From Cycas panzhihuaensis (taxonomy: Eukaryota; Cycadophyta): 64,000 nt of DNA. The stretch lies in assembly GCA_023213395.1 (NCBI GenBank), contig CM041465.1, positions 239,699,741 through 239,763,740 of the forward strand. The letters are read 5' to 3'. Both the position numbers and the translations under genes were made by a program. The notes under the pieces were generated by a model. It searched no databases, was not told the origin of the DNA, and saw only the letters and a program-made list of their open reading frames with translations. The number at the start of each line of letters is the position of its first letter. Positions within the stretch are counted from its first letter, which is position 1. Positions 1-10,921 of the stretch are shown here, one piece after another.

Positions 1-1437
1 TTACATCCATATAGGGTTGCACCACCCATAAGTAGCCCATATGGACAAAACATGGTTCCTCACCCTTCCTTTCCACCATCCTGCATAGCTCCTTAGACTG
101 TGCCTTTGTAAGGAAACCCAACTTCCTTTCAAAGCACCTATCCTCAAGTCCCTTTTCAACAAGGGATATTTCCTCAAGGAGGGATGGGCCTACCACCCCC
201 ATATGTTCCTTGTCCATTACTTCCTATATCATTTGTCGATCCTATGGTCCAGGCGAGGGCACATCTCTTCATAGATTATAGATCAACGCCATTATTTGTT
301 AAGGTGTTAAGAACTAATTTATCGCCTTATCCTCCCGAAGTTCCTAAGTTTGATGGAACTTCATCACAGGATCCATCGGATCACATCCGTAGTTTTTGTA
401 TATCGTGCATTGATTACTGGGCCTATGATCACATACTAATGAAATTATTCCCACGATCCCTACAAGGCAATGCCCTTAAATGGTTTTATCGCTTGCCTGC
501 CCATTCCATTTTCTCGTTCCAACAACTTGTGGACGAGTTCATCAACTATTTTGATGTGGCTCATCCATTCGAAAGTGGAATGAAATCCATTCTTTCACTC
601 AAACAAGGTCATGATAAGATGAATCGTGATTTTGTACAGTGATTTCATGACCTCCTCCATTCCACTAAGGCTACTTTACCTGAGGAATTGAAGAGGGATC
701 TCTTCATTAATGCACTTTGCCCTGAAGTCTATGTGGAAGTCCTTAAGATGGGGGCAACCACATGTGACTCTGCGATTGCAAAGTGCTTAGCGCTTGAGGC
801 CATTGAGATCCAGGCTAGACTCAAGAAGCCTCTTAAGCCCTCACAATGACGTGAGGCACCATCTCAAACTAAAGAAACCAAACCAGAAAAATCCACTAGG
901 TTCTCTTCTCATCTGACTAAGAAGACCTTAGATCTGCTCACTTCTGCTATACGTTCATTCGAACATATGATGAAGGAACTTAAACTACAAGCTCCTTCAT
1001 CACCCACTTCCAACAAACAAATCCAACAAGCTACTCAAGCTACTCTCCCTAGGGGTGGTAACACTCAGTCCTCTCAAGTAAGGAAGCCAGATTCCTTACT
1101 TGAGAAGAAGTAGTGTTCCATTCATGGGGAGTGTTTCCATGACAACTCGCGTTGTAGGGCTCAACATTCTAGGGATGCCCCACAGCGTGACTCATCTCCT
1201 AAATAGGCCTCAAGGCCTAACCTTGACCAACTGATCCACAATGATCCGTTCCCCAAGCATGGGGAATGCGATCATAATGCTCAGCCCCAAAACAACCAGA
1301 ATTGGGGAAGATCCTCGAAGTCCCGTCCTTCCTGCGATAAGGGGAAGGGTGCTCGGGATTCGTCTTCTTCATCGTGTTGCCCTGACCGACGTACTCCCTT
1401 ACCTTTGTGGTCCCAGAATAAGGGAAAGAAGGTAATC
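1..1437 (+). pseudogene. G1 gag (capsid/nucleocapsid), degenerate
   Basis: This is the structural protein that would package element RNA. One frame is shared from base 1 through 1437 and continues into the protease, so gag and pol appear to be a single reading frame. The first part is Pro-rich. The capsid-like block (Retrotrans_gag type) lies at about 340-640, with the typical pattern of a hydrophobic LQGNALKWF stretch followed by SFQQLVDEF. A zinc knuckle follows at about 1113-1155 with the pattern C-x2-H-x4-H-x4-C. Stops break the frame at about 94, 109, 640, 847, 1111 and 1204. Comparison with G2 shows that the stop at 1111 replaces a Trp codon and the one at 1204 also replaces Trp. Confidence 0.85.
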
Positions 1438-2260
1438 TAAATGCTTGAGGCCACCTACTTATATGCCCTCACTCAGTCTCAAGCCATTAAAGAGGCAGTT
1501 GGCGCCTCTTCTTTTGCTCTACACTCCGATCCTCTTCTAAAAACCTCCCTTCCAGAAGTTCCATTACTTCCCAAGACTATTCCTGTTTGTCCAGGTCGCT
1601 ATGATTTCAGAAGAGCTCTTCCTCAATTCATAGCCAAGCGGAAGGCCTTTTCTGTCGTCGATGATCTTTGTACCATGGTCACTGGGATGTCCATCATGGA
1701 TGTCTTGAGAAGTTGTCCCAAACATCGAACTCTTCTTTTGGAAGCTTTAGGGTTGAGTGACGCACCCATTCACGCTTTGGGTATTACCCAAAGCCATGAG
1801 CCTATCATTTCCTTTGACCCTAAAGATCTTCCCCCTACTTGTAAAATGGAATGCCAATGGAACTTCCCTTTCACCATCACTATTGACACACCAGACTGTA
1901 CCCTGAGAAGGACTATTGTTGATAATGGTTCTTCCATTAATGCCATGCCCTTGTGCGTTATGCAAGAGCTTGGTATTTCTACCTTGGAACCTATTCCATA
2001 ACAATGCCAAGGCTATGGTAGTAGCGAAAAGACTCCATTGGGGTCTATTTCGATCTCGCTCACTCTCAAGGGTAAGACTGTCCTTGCCAACATTGTAGTC
2101 CTTAACGTTGACGTCGACTACAATCTTCTCTTGGGTCGACCATGGCTCAATCAGATGGGAGCTATGTGTTTGACCCACTAGAGGCAACTTAAGTTCGTCT
2201 ATGATGGACAGATGAGGGTTGTTTCCTGCGAATGCCTACCTGTTAAACAAACTTGCCCTA
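1438..2260 (+). pseudogene. G1 aspartic protease (retropepsin) region
   Basis: This part of pol would cleave the Gag-Pol precursor. The region after the gag tail keeps the gag frame. The retropepsin active-site loop reads VDNGSS at about 1918-1935, in which the usual D-T/S-G is D-N-G, a form seen in plant gypsy elements. The second half has the family pattern YNLLLGRPWL at about 2119-2148, the hydrophobic-hydrophobic-GR motif of retropepsins. Stops interrupt it at about 2000 and 2179. The upstream linker (1441-1860) is conserved in G2 at 19004-19425 (minus strand). I see no known domain in it. Confidence 0.8.
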
Positions 2261-3100
2261 CCAACTAAGCAAGTCATGGCCATATGAAGGGGGACAAAGG
2301 CCATTCTACTCATGCCTCAACTTGCTCCATCAACATACCTAATTCATCCCATCTCAAAGAAGATCCTGCATCTTCTTCCTCTAGTCTTACTCACTTTGCT
2401 CCTATCAGTGTCGGGAGCTACGGGTACCTTATCCTCTTTAGTGACAACAAGTCCTATGGCAATGATGAGGATTTTCCTCACCCCGTCTCCCTCCTCCACA
2501 CTAGTAGGAGGTACCTTACCTATTCTAGGTCTCAACTTAGAACCCCTCTTATTGGAGAGACTAATCACCCCCTTATGTCATATGTCATTACACACATTGA
2601 TCCACATCTCATTGATTCATCCTCTCGATCACGTCCCGCAGGTGATGGTTTCAAGGAACTTCCTTTCTCTCCTTCCGAGGAGCTCTTTCCTGACTCTCTC
2701 TTATAGTCTTTTAAGGATGTTGGACAACCTGATGACCACCATGGTCCCACTACTCCCATTTCCTCCAGCACTTCATCTATTCGAAGTAAGGTCATCCATG
2801 GGGTGGATTACTTTGAAGATGATGAAGCCTTGCTTGAGCACTTAGCGGGCTCCATGCCCAACTTTCCTTCTGGTCACCATAGGCTTGGCCACCAGAGGGT
2901 CTTGGTAATTGGGTCCACACTTGCTGACTCAATTGCATCCCCTATTCCATCTCTTCTTATTGACCTTGCCCCTCTCCATTTCGAGGAGGGGAATGCCATG
3001 TGCATGGGGGTGACCCAGGACATAGTCCTAGCCCTGGGCAAGGTCATTAAGGTAGGGTGGAATGGTCTCCTGATGAGGTAAGGGAATATTCCCTTTTATT
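2261..3100 (+). pseudogene. G1 protease-RT linker of pol
   Basis: This Ser/Pro-rich and acidic linker lies between the protease and reverse transcriptase. It is conserved at the protein level with G2 (17777-18493) and G7 (60870-61670), for example in the patterns MDYFEDDEALLEHLAG and GHHRLGHQ. I recognise no catalytic domain. A one-base deletion near 3052 relative to G2 shifts the frame, so the RT downstream is in a different frame from gag and protease. The protein-level conservation across three copies suggests it is a real part of the polyprotein and not an untranslated spacer. Confidence 0.65.
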
Positions 3101-3890
3101 CCAGGAGTTCCGGGATGTCTTTGCATGGGATTACTCTGACATGAACAGAATCGACCCCTCCATTATCACCCACAATCTCACTACTATTCCTGGCACCTGC
3201 CCCGAGCACCAGAAATAATGTCCTCTCCACCCTAAACTCTCAACTGCTATTAAGATGGAGTTTAAGAAACTTTTGGATGCTAGACTCATTACTTCTATCG
3301 ACTACCCTAAATGGGTGTCTAACATCGTTCCCATTACTGAAAAGAATGGGACCATCCAGATATACGTTGATTTTTGTGATATCAACAATGCATGCCCTAA
3401 AGACAACTTTCCACTTCCTTTCATTGATCAAATCATTGATTGAACTACTGGGTTTGAAGTCATGTCCTTAATAGATGGCTTCTCTAGGTATAACTAGATT
3501 CAAATATCTCTTGAAGACCACCACAAGATGGCCTTCACTACCCCGTGGGGTACCTTTGCCTACAAGGCAATGCCCTTTGACTTAAAAAATGTAGGCATTA
3601 CTTACCAAAGGGTGATGCATTTTATCTTCCATGACCTCATTGACGACACATTAGAGGTCTTCATGGATGACATGATGGGTCTTTCATATGTCAGGGCCCA
3701 TCATCCCTCAGACTTACGGGCTATCTTCACGCAGTGCCACAAGTACCATGTAAGCCCAAACCCACTCAAATGTGTGTTTGCCGTCACTTCGGGCAAAATC
3801 CTTAGGTTCCTTGTGTCAAAACAAGGAATTCAGATTGACCCTAATAAAGTCAAGGTAATCCTCGTTATGCCATGTCCTAGAACTCAGTGA
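3101..3890 (+). pseudogene. G1 reverse transcriptase
   Basis: This is the RNA-directed DNA polymerase that copies element RNA into cDNA. Motifs in order: a primer-grip-side block SNIVPITEKNG near 3318, the VDFCDINNACPKDNFPLP block near 3367-3420 holding the first catalytic Asp, LIDGFSRYN near 3470, FAYKAMPF near 3549, and the catalytic box FMDD at 3660-3671 (Y/F-x-D-D, both Asp kept). Stops at about 3217, 3441, 3495 and 3888 break it. The domain continues into RNase H. G2 and G7 carry mutated forms of the catalytic box, so G1 is the only one of the three gypsy copies here with both acidic residues of that box intact. Confidence 0.9.
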
Positions 3891-4440
3891 CAGATTAAGT
3901 CGTTCCTAGGTAGGCTTGGTTTCCTCAAGCACTTCCTGGTAGAGTTCGCCATGAGCACCAAACCCTTGACTAACCTATTGAAGAAGGGAGCCCCATTTGT
4001 TTGGTTTGATAAGACCCAACAATCCTTCAAAGGACTTAAGGAAGCCCTTGCTTCTGCTCCTATGTTGGCACCTCCTTGCTTCGATAGGCCCTTCATTCTC
4101 TATACCTTGGTGACTGATGAGTCCTTAGGTGCTATGTTGGATCAGGAGGATGATTTGGGAGTAGAGAGAGACATTTACTTTATCAGTTACACCCTCATGG
4201 CTGTTGAACTCAATTACTCCCCAGCCGAGAAGGAATGTCTCTCCTTGGTTTACGCAACCAAGAAGTTTAGACACTACTTACTTGGTAATACTACTAAGGT
4301 GATCATCCAGTCTGATCCCTTATGATATCTACTTACTTGTTCAGACTTGATAGGTAGGGCTGGATATTAGGCCATCCTGCTTTAGGAGTTTGATCTTCAT
4401 ATCGTTAACAGGAAATCGAAGAAAGGGATGGCTGCTGCAC
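3891..4440 (+). pseudogene. G1 first RNase H domain of pol
   Basis: This domain would degrade RNA in the RNA-DNA hybrid during reverse transcription. After an RT connection segment (KSFLGRLGFLKHF near 3900) come FILYTLVTDESLGAMLDQ near 4090-4145 and YSPAEKECLSLVYATKKFRHYL near 4213-4280, then QSDPL with YLL. This pattern is the gypsy RNase H of the Tat type. Stops appear at 4323, 4367 and 4384. A deletion at about 4430-4445 relative to G2 (minus strand, about 16440) shifts the frame. In Tat elements I know, a second archaeal-type RNase H follows here. In this copy the sequence runs straight to the integrase zinc finger, with no room for a 130-residue domain. Confidence 0.85.
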
Positions 4441-4539
4441 CGTAGACGCCCCTATCCCTAACTCGTTTGATGCCCCTGTTGACGATTCTCTCCCTGATGA
4501 GTCTATCTTGACCATTTAGGGCATCTTTTCCCATCCACT

Positions 4540-5797
4540 AGTTGATAATGAGTGGTGTGGCGACATCATGCAGTACCTCACTCAGCAACAATACCGCCCT
4601 AAAGCCAGTAATAAGGTTAGATATCGTATCTAGACCTCTGCTAGGCAATACTTCTTCATGGACAAAGTATTGTACAAGAGGTCTTTCGACGGGATCCTCC
4701 TCCACTGCGTCACTTCTAACAAAGCAGAACAAATACTCCATGAATACAACCATGGCATTTATGGGGGCCACTTTGGGGGCCAGTCCATGGCCTAGAGGAT
4801 CCTTCCTATGGGCCACTATTGGCTATCCCTCTTCAAGGATGCCCATGCCTATGCTTTAAGATGTCAATGATGTCAGGAACACACCAATATCTCCCACGTA
4901 CCTTCTGAGGCCCTTCATCCTATAATATCTCCATGGCCTTTCGCTCAGTGGGGTCTAGACCTCATCGGGGCTATATCCCCACCCTCATCATCGCAGCACA
5001 AGTTTATCTTGACTACCATGGAATGCTTTACTAAATGGGGGGAAACCATCCCTCTGATTACTACTCTTGGTAAGACAATAGCTACTTTCATCTACCAACA
5101 CATCATTTATCGCTTCGGGATCCCCGATGTCTTGATTATTGACAACAGAACCCTTTTTTGTAACAAGGAGATGGATGAGCTTTGTGAGAAATTTAAAATC
5201 TCTCACAAAACTTCCTCCTCTTATTACCCCGAGGCAAATGGTCAAGTTGAGTTGTTCAACAAGACTCTCATTAACATTCTAAAGAAAACTGTCACTCAGT
5301 CTTAAAGAGACTGGCACCTTCAGCTCCCTTCCGCCCTGTGGGCTTACCGTACTTCTATCTGTGCTGCTACAGGAATGACTATATTCTCCCTAGTTTACGG
5401 GACTGAGGTGATGCTCCCATTGGAAGTGGAGATTCCCTCTTCACTAGTTTCCCTTCAAGGTCTCATCGATGAGAAGTTGATCCATTAGGCTTGCCTCTTG
5501 GACCTTAAGGCCTTGGATGAGAGACGTCTAGCCGCTTACCAGGCTAACCTTGCATCCAAAGCCCACTAAGAAAGGACTTATGATAAACACATTTATTCTT
5601 GTCCTTTATATCCCAAAGACTACATCCTCAAATTGTAATATCTTCATGACTGCTTGGCCAAATTTATGCCCAAATGGGTTGGCCCCTTTGTCGTTCTCGA
5701 GAGCCTCGATAATGGTGCCTATAGGATCGCCACCTTGGAGGGCCTTGAGTTTGAGAAAGTTGTTAACGAGAAATTCCTTAATAAATTCTACTCATGA
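4540..5797 (+). pseudogene. G1 integrase with GPY/F tail
   Basis: This enzyme would insert element cDNA into chromosomes. A zinc-binding HHCC-like region lies at about 4735-4875, with HEYNHG early and paired Cys late. The catalytic core has the three acidic positions: Asp in GLDLIG near 4958, Asp in the IDNRT block near 5140 (other copies read TDNGT), and Glu in NGQVE near 5250. The C-terminal part has the GPY/F module, seen as WVGPFVVLES near 5677-5706, and ends at a stop near 5796. I see no chromodomain. Stops at about 4791, 4858, 5303, 5487, 5565 and 5637 disable it. The frame differs from that of RT because of indels. Confidence 0.88.
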
Positions 5798-6519
5798 CTT
5801 CATCATCACCTTATTCATGCTCTAAAATGAGCCTAAACTACCATCCTAAGTTATTCCCATTTCTCATGACCACAGGCGGAATGGCAGCTTAGGGTGGCTC
5901 TCTTACCTTTTGGTTCCTCCCGTGGAACCTTCATTCCCTATTCTCTTGGGAGCCTTGTCCTCCTATTTGGGCATTCCCTAATTAGGATGACACTCTAGAG
6001 TATCGTCACTCCCATCCTATTTGGTATTTCCTTTGCATATCCCACTATGCTCCCATGTGGATGTGCGTGTTGCCTTATTTTCCTAGCCCCACATATGTCT
6101 ATCACCTCTACTCATGGTGATCGTGTGTGCTCTTGTTAGGAACATGGTCCTGCATGAAAGGAAATGCACATAACTCAAACAAATGTCATAACACAAAAAT
6201 CATACAATAATCAACTCAAAGCGTTAGCAACCATATCCTCGTGCACCCGTGCACCCTCACATACACACACATAAACATGTAAACAAAACATACATATCAT
6301 CCATCACATATTATGATGCACATCATCATATGACAAATAGGGTACCAGTCACCCTGTCTATATATATCAAAAATCATGTGTCATATCATATAAATGGTAT
6401 GGTACATCATCCATGGGAAGCCAGCATCCTTGCAGGGAGGGTACAATCATGTGATTATATATGGTGACTCCCTAGAGCTCCATGCTTCCCCCTACCTAAA
6501 ACAAAATAGATACACTACT
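5798..6519 (+). other. G1 post-pol spacer with TAAACTA motif
   Basis: No gene is seen on the plus strand. Just after the pol stop, at 5827-5842, is ATGAG followed by TAAACTACC. This is the same short motif that recurs after pol in G2 (complement at 15036), G7 (complement at 52716) and in arrays in G3 and G4. The rest is AT-rich and matches the post-pol spacer of G2 (14483-15080) and G7 (52380-52753), including a block around 6060-6175. Confidence 0.6.
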
Positions 6520-8444
6520 CTACTCTTGCCCCACCCCTGGGGCATCATCTCCGGGTCGATGTGATCCCTCTCCTGGGGACCACATCCCTCTGAGACTCCT
6601 CCTTAGTCTCCACGAGCTTCCCGCCTCACTCCCCTCATCCCGTAGCCTCCTCAGGGTCGTCGTCATCGTGTGGGTCTGTGTCCTGCTCCGCACTGACCTC
6701 GATGCCATGTCCTTTACCAGTCGATCGTATTGGTCCTGGATATGATCCCACTCCATCTCCATGAGGTGGAGCCTCTCCTCCATCCCCTTGAGTCACTCCT
6801 CCATCATTACTATCCAGATATGGCTCTCCATATCCCCTCTGGCTCCTCCTTGAGCATCCAACACCTACACCCGACTCTGTAGAGCATCCCTATCTACTTA
6901 GGTGGTGTCCAATTTTGCCTGTTACTATCCTACATGAACCTCATGCTTCTGGGACTCCACTACCCATATATCTCTTGCCCTTATCAATGGGGCGAATGCT
7001 ATTGCATGGCCACTTTCTAATCTGGTCTCATCACCCACCTGGATGGGAGGCTGCCCCTCTGCGTAGGCCTAAGGGAATACCTCTTGGACTACTACCTCTA
7101 CCAGCCTTTGGATATCTACCATACTTGCAAATCTGACATGTCATGTATCAATACATGTATGTATGCTATTAAACCAAAATCAAACTATGTATGTATATCT
7201 GGTAATCAAACGATCATAGGAGGTCATGTCTCACTTGGTGCGGTTGTCGACTCCTCTACTAAGATGATTGCCTCTACCTCAGGCACTCCATCGGCTGAAG
7301 GTACCTCCTCCTCCTCGGGTACCTCCTCTACTACTGCCTCAGCTATTGGGGCATACCTCCTCTCTAAGGCTAGTGCAACTGCCTCTCCAGATCTCCTGAC
7401 GATCCACAGCCTGGGGGCCTGTGTCACTGGGCCCCTGCTCTTCTTCACAGCTCCTGATGGGCCTACCTCTCCACCTGTAGCCCCTGATGGACCTATTCCT
7501 CTGTGTGCAGTCCCTGATGGACCTACCTCTCCTATAGGTCATGATGGGTCACCCCCATCACCTCCATCGCCACCCTCGTCATCTCCTTAGGGAACTCCTA
7601 CCCTACCTGCCTCGTCGTCACTATCCCACCTCACCGCTCTGTACAGATCTGCTATATAATCCATCATGGTGAGGAGGTCTAGTGATGTGGCCTCCACTGA
7701 GTGACAGATATGCACCTGGTCCTTGATCTCTCTCAACCTAGTCTACCACCTGTGTACCATCAGGGCCCACTCTAAGATAGGGTGTGGTTCCCCTGTTGGT
7801 GCCACTGCTCTAAAGTGGTTAAAGAACCAACAATGTAGTAAGGTACTATATGATAGTTTGCCCCTACCTTCTACCTGAATAACATCCAGCTGTGCGACGA
7901 GGTTTGCTGCTATGAGGGTAGACTAGTCCATCCTCTCTCCCACCTTACACCGACGTACTACATCTATCCATCCTTCTGGAATATCTCTATAATTTTGTTT
8001 CTGGGATATCTGGAATAAAATGCATAATGGAATCAACTTTCTCACTTGAGGAACTCCTAATATAACCATGGTTTGGAGAGGAATCCTTCATCTCTCCCAT
8101 CTGTCTAAACCTATAAATAATATAGCTGCCTCCTTGTGTGCTACCTCATTACTGGGCAGTGCTCCTAGCGTCATTGGCCTCCCCGTCACCGGTACTAGTA
8201 TCCTCCCGATGTCCCTGGGCATCACCAATACGTTCCCCACCTGGGGTAGGTGGAAGACATATCTCCTCTTGTCCCAGTGTGACACTATATCAACTAGTAA
8301 ATGCTGATCCAATATATACTGGGGTGTCCTCGTGACCTTCAGTAGGCCACATCTTTGTAAGATATCCCTATCCTCTCTCATCATCATCTCAATAAAGCTA
8401 AGCATCGCTGTCTCGATATTCTCGCGGTTCTCCACTGTGAACAT
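6520..8444 (-). pseudogene. Antisense plant-mobile-domain-like gene of G1 with intron
   Basis: An extra gene lies on the strand opposite to pol, downstream of integrase. Its N-terminal 118 codons (8444 down to 8088) are open from MFTVENRENIE. They contain FHLPQVGNVLVMP, GRILVPVTGRP and FIGLDRWER, a layout I read as plant mobile domain (PMD)-like: FHLP, then a helix leading to ILG-like and TGRP. After a degraded part and a Pro/Ser/Gly-rich linker there is a candidate intron (7124-7234). The C-terminal exon contains a charged helix MEERLHLMEMEWDHIQDQYD (coiled-coil type) and ends with SLRGMWSPGEGSHRPG and a stop at 6520. The same gene occurs antisense in G2 (12548-14482). PMD genes in transposons are known, but the function here is unknown. 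The PMD call is by eye. Confidence 0.6.
7124..7234 (-). other. Candidate intron of the G1 antisense gene
   Basis: Read on the minus strand, the donor is CCAA|GTGAGAC and the acceptor TTTGCAAG|TATGG, 111 bases apart. The interval is AT-rich with no open frame, unlike both flanks. The homologous position in G2 is 105 bases (13745-13849, donor GTAAGACAT). The donor is also kept in G5 (complement of 49776-49777, GTGAGACAC). Only the dinucleotides and position are seen. Splicing is inferred. Confidence 0.5.
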
Positions 8445-8817
8445 GACCTATAAAATGCTATTGAAACATGTTAGACTCTGATCAACACTCATGCCTCATC
8501 CTTTGGACTGCCTCTCAGCCTTACTTGGTTGAGATTTAAGGTCCCTCAGGCCCCCATCTTCTTTTTTCTATAGATGTGCTTTCGCACCATGCCAAACTCT
8601 GCAGTACCGCAAAGTTTGGCTCGGGTCCTATGCATGCTTGAGTTTATACTCGTTTGGATCATTTCACTATCCTAGACTTATTTTTGTAGCCTGTTCCTTC
8701 CCTAGGGTCTCCAAAGAGAATGCTCCCTCCATTCAGAGCCATTCTTTGCTTTTTAAAGCAACCTTTGGTATCCTAGGATGCCCTTTTACCGCCTGCTCTC
8801 AGCCAGTACCAGTAACA
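8445..8817 (+). other. G1 spacer between antisense gene and lost RNase H
   Basis: No gene is seen. The spacer matches G2 at both ends but lacks about 780 bases of it, including the TATA box, between about 8628 and 8630. It holds a 30-base palindrome at 8591-8620 and a conserved leader box at about 8640-8664 (GAGTTTATACT, then GTTTGG, then TCATTT). Homology to the G2 RNase H leader ends near 8812, where the G2 LTR interior begins. Confidence 0.6.
8591..8620. repeat. 30-base GTAC-centred palindrome
   Basis: The arms GCCAAACTCTGCAGT and ACCGCAAAGTTTGGC pair at 13 of 15 positions around a GTAC centre, with no loop. Related palindromes lie in the G2 spacer (12374-12401) and in the LTRs of G3 and G6. 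Confidence 0.7.
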
Positions 8818-10502
8818 AAAGAAGGAGTACAAAAAACATATATATATATACATATGCCAAAACTAAATCTCTATACATATATGTTAGTACTCATGAATCA
8901 CAAGGTTGTAGTAATAAATTATAGTAAAAAATACCCAAATGGAAGGTATGTAAATAGGTGAGCATTGGAGTGGCTGTATAGCTGGCTATAAATAGGGGCA
9001 GCAAAAGTGTAAAAGAGCCTAAGGAAGTCCTTGATGAGCTGGAGTGCTATAGGAACCAAACTGGGCCATTGAGAGAAGGGTTGAGCTAGGAAGAGTTTCT
9101 AGGGCTTATGCATTACCCAGATGAGAGAAATAGGCCTGCAAACTAGCATTGCAATAGGTGCAAATGCTGGTTTCAGCAACTAGAAATGGTCCTATAATCC
9201 TTTGCCCACTCCAGGGACAGCACAGGGACAAAAGAGGAGGGTTTGGAGTGTGGAAGCCTCTTATGGAGTGTAACAGTGGTATGAAATCCACCCAGCTCTA
9301 TCCCAAACCCTATGGAGTCCTCTTTGGCCACTATCTTGGGCATGAAACACAGGAGAAGAGGCTCAAGCAACAGAGAAAAATCAAAGAGAAAGTAAGGAAC
9401 AAACTCTTGAAACAAGAAGAAGAAAACTAGTGACGAACATACACAAATCTAGGCATAAACTAAGCAAAGAAATGACTTTAAATTAATAAATACCTCGAGA
9501 GAAAGTGGGGAGGCATTTACCTCTGTAAAAGCCTACTGAGAAGAGGTTGAAAAACCTGAGAAGAGGCTAAGATACAACAGGTATAGAGCCCCTGCTGAGG
9601 CGGCTGAGGGAAATCCTACTTTTGGGACCTCTCGGTGATTGCCTAGTCAAAGAGACCCTGAAATTAAGGAGGCCCTCCCTGGAGCATACAATAAGTTGTG
9701 AGGGTATCACAATGAAGCCTAAGGAGAGCTAGATGCAGAGGAGCAGTTGCAGGTCCTGGAAATGTAGCAGAGGAGAAGAACAGAGTAGAGAGTAGGGCAT
9801 TTTTCCTTTGTATTCCTTCCAAAGAGAGCCAAAAGATCTAAAAAATGAGTTGAGGAGAGCCTAAATACTCAGCCCCAACCCTAATTGAGTGATTAGGGCT
9901 CAACTGGCACTGAGGTGGGTTGAAGGACACGTGGCAATTCCGTAATAAATACAAGAATTACCACAGTAGCTTTAAAAAATAAAATATAATAGTCGCACTA
10001 TGGTACATATCGTGATACTGTAGTAAACATCACAGTACTACAAAATTTACTACGGTGCAGGGCCAGAGGGCCAAACTGGCCCAAACAACTAGCTGTGGTC
10101 ATGGCCAAAGGTACTAAGAGGCTTGAAGGGGCGCCCACTTGCCCAGATGCAAACAATGGACCAAGAGCCACAAAAAGGTAATCATGGGACTCACAGACAC
10201 AACAAGGAGACCAAATGGTGATAAATCAATATACAAGTAATCATCACATGAATCGAGTAAGCCTTAAGGGGAGTAGGGAAGATTGCGGGAAGTGACGTGG
10301 CCACTGGGGTGCCACACTTGCTGGGAGTGTGCCCCCGCTATAGTCGTCATAGGCTAAAGAGATGTAAATGGTGCAAACCATCTATGAAAAACATACAGCA
10401 TGCAAGTAAATACTCCTCATAAGAAGCAAAAGTAAGGTGAGAAACATACCTGCACTTACTTGAGTTGACCTCTCTGTATCCATTCCCAGAAGCCAGGAAA
10501 CA
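8818..10502 (-). repeat. G2 3' LTR, truncated
   Basis: Nearly the whole stretch matches 22928-24639 base by base with scattered differences. The element-sense start is TGTTTCCTGGC at 10502. About 1.0 kb of the distal LTR end is missing at 8818. It holds a covarying hairpin at 9138-9174 and a GTAC-type region near 10015-10065. Two open frames on opposite strands (9158-9430 and 9173-9415) exist in the 5' LTR too. I treat them as chance frames in a repeated sequence. Confidence 0.88.
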
Positions 10503-10516
10503 CTACCCTCTTGGCA
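10503..10516 (-). promoter_or_regulatory. G2 polypurine tract
   Basis: On the minus strand CTGCCAAGAGGGTAG lies directly before the LTR start TGTTTCC. It corresponds to the cleaner tract CAAGGGGGAAG of G6 at 46518-46528. This is the expected site of plus-strand cDNA priming. Confidence 0.7.
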
Positions 10517-10921
10517 GTAGAGCCTCACCGCTCAGAAGCATGGTGCGATGGTGAATGTTGGCAATACAATTATTAGTAGCACACGTGTATGTATATATAT
10601 AAATCATGATCATAACAGGAGTTAAGGGCACCGACGAGTGTCATGGAAAAACACGTAGATACGAGGACAGGGGTGGAAGCCACATAGGGGCTACCTATGT
10701 GCCACCCGGGAGTCAACTGGAAGATGAGAAGGGTGAGGGGGCTGCCCTCCGTTGCAAAATGATACAAGAGATGTACACGATCAAGTAGGAGAAATAAGTG
10801 AACTAACTGGTAGTCGCCATAGTTTAACCTCGTTAGTGGCTAGCTTTCAGAGGTGTGAAAGGATCACAAGATGATGCATATGATGGAGTGGAACTCAGGT
10901 GACAGAGCAACCAAACAAGTC
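10517..10921 (-). other. G2 spacer between RNase H and 3' LTR
   Basis: No gene is seen. On the minus strand it holds a copy of the recurring motif (AACGAGGTTAAACTATGG, complement at 10817-10834) and a block also present before the LTR in G6. Confidence 0.5.

Larger units (their letters stand above)
1..8817 (+). mobile_element. Ty3/gypsy Tat-like retrotransposon G1, both ends missing
   Basis: The domain order on the plus strand is gag, protease, reverse transcriptase, RNase H and integrase, followed by an antisense plant-mobile-domain-like gene and the start of the spacer that leads to the 3' RNase H in the related copy G2. The window opens inside gag, so the 5' LTR is not seen. The copy stops near 8812-8818, where sequence homologous to the leader of the 3' RNase H runs directly into the inside of the G2 LTR, so the RNase H and 3' LTR of G1 are lost. 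Many in-frame stops and at least two frameshifts show it is dead. The Tat assignment rests on the RNase H sequence style, the CHHC Gag knuckle, the absence of a chromodomain and the long 3' region. Confidence 0.9.

Noticed and set aside
2803-3081. Independent small gene between protease and RT of G1
   Set aside because: Collinear with the pol linker of G2 and G7. It is a piece of the polyprotein cut by a frameshift.
9158-9430. Open frames on both strands in the G2 3' LTR, repeated in the 5' LTR (23344-23598)
   Set aside because: They recur because the LTRs are copies. The G7 LTR does not keep them, and no domain is seen.
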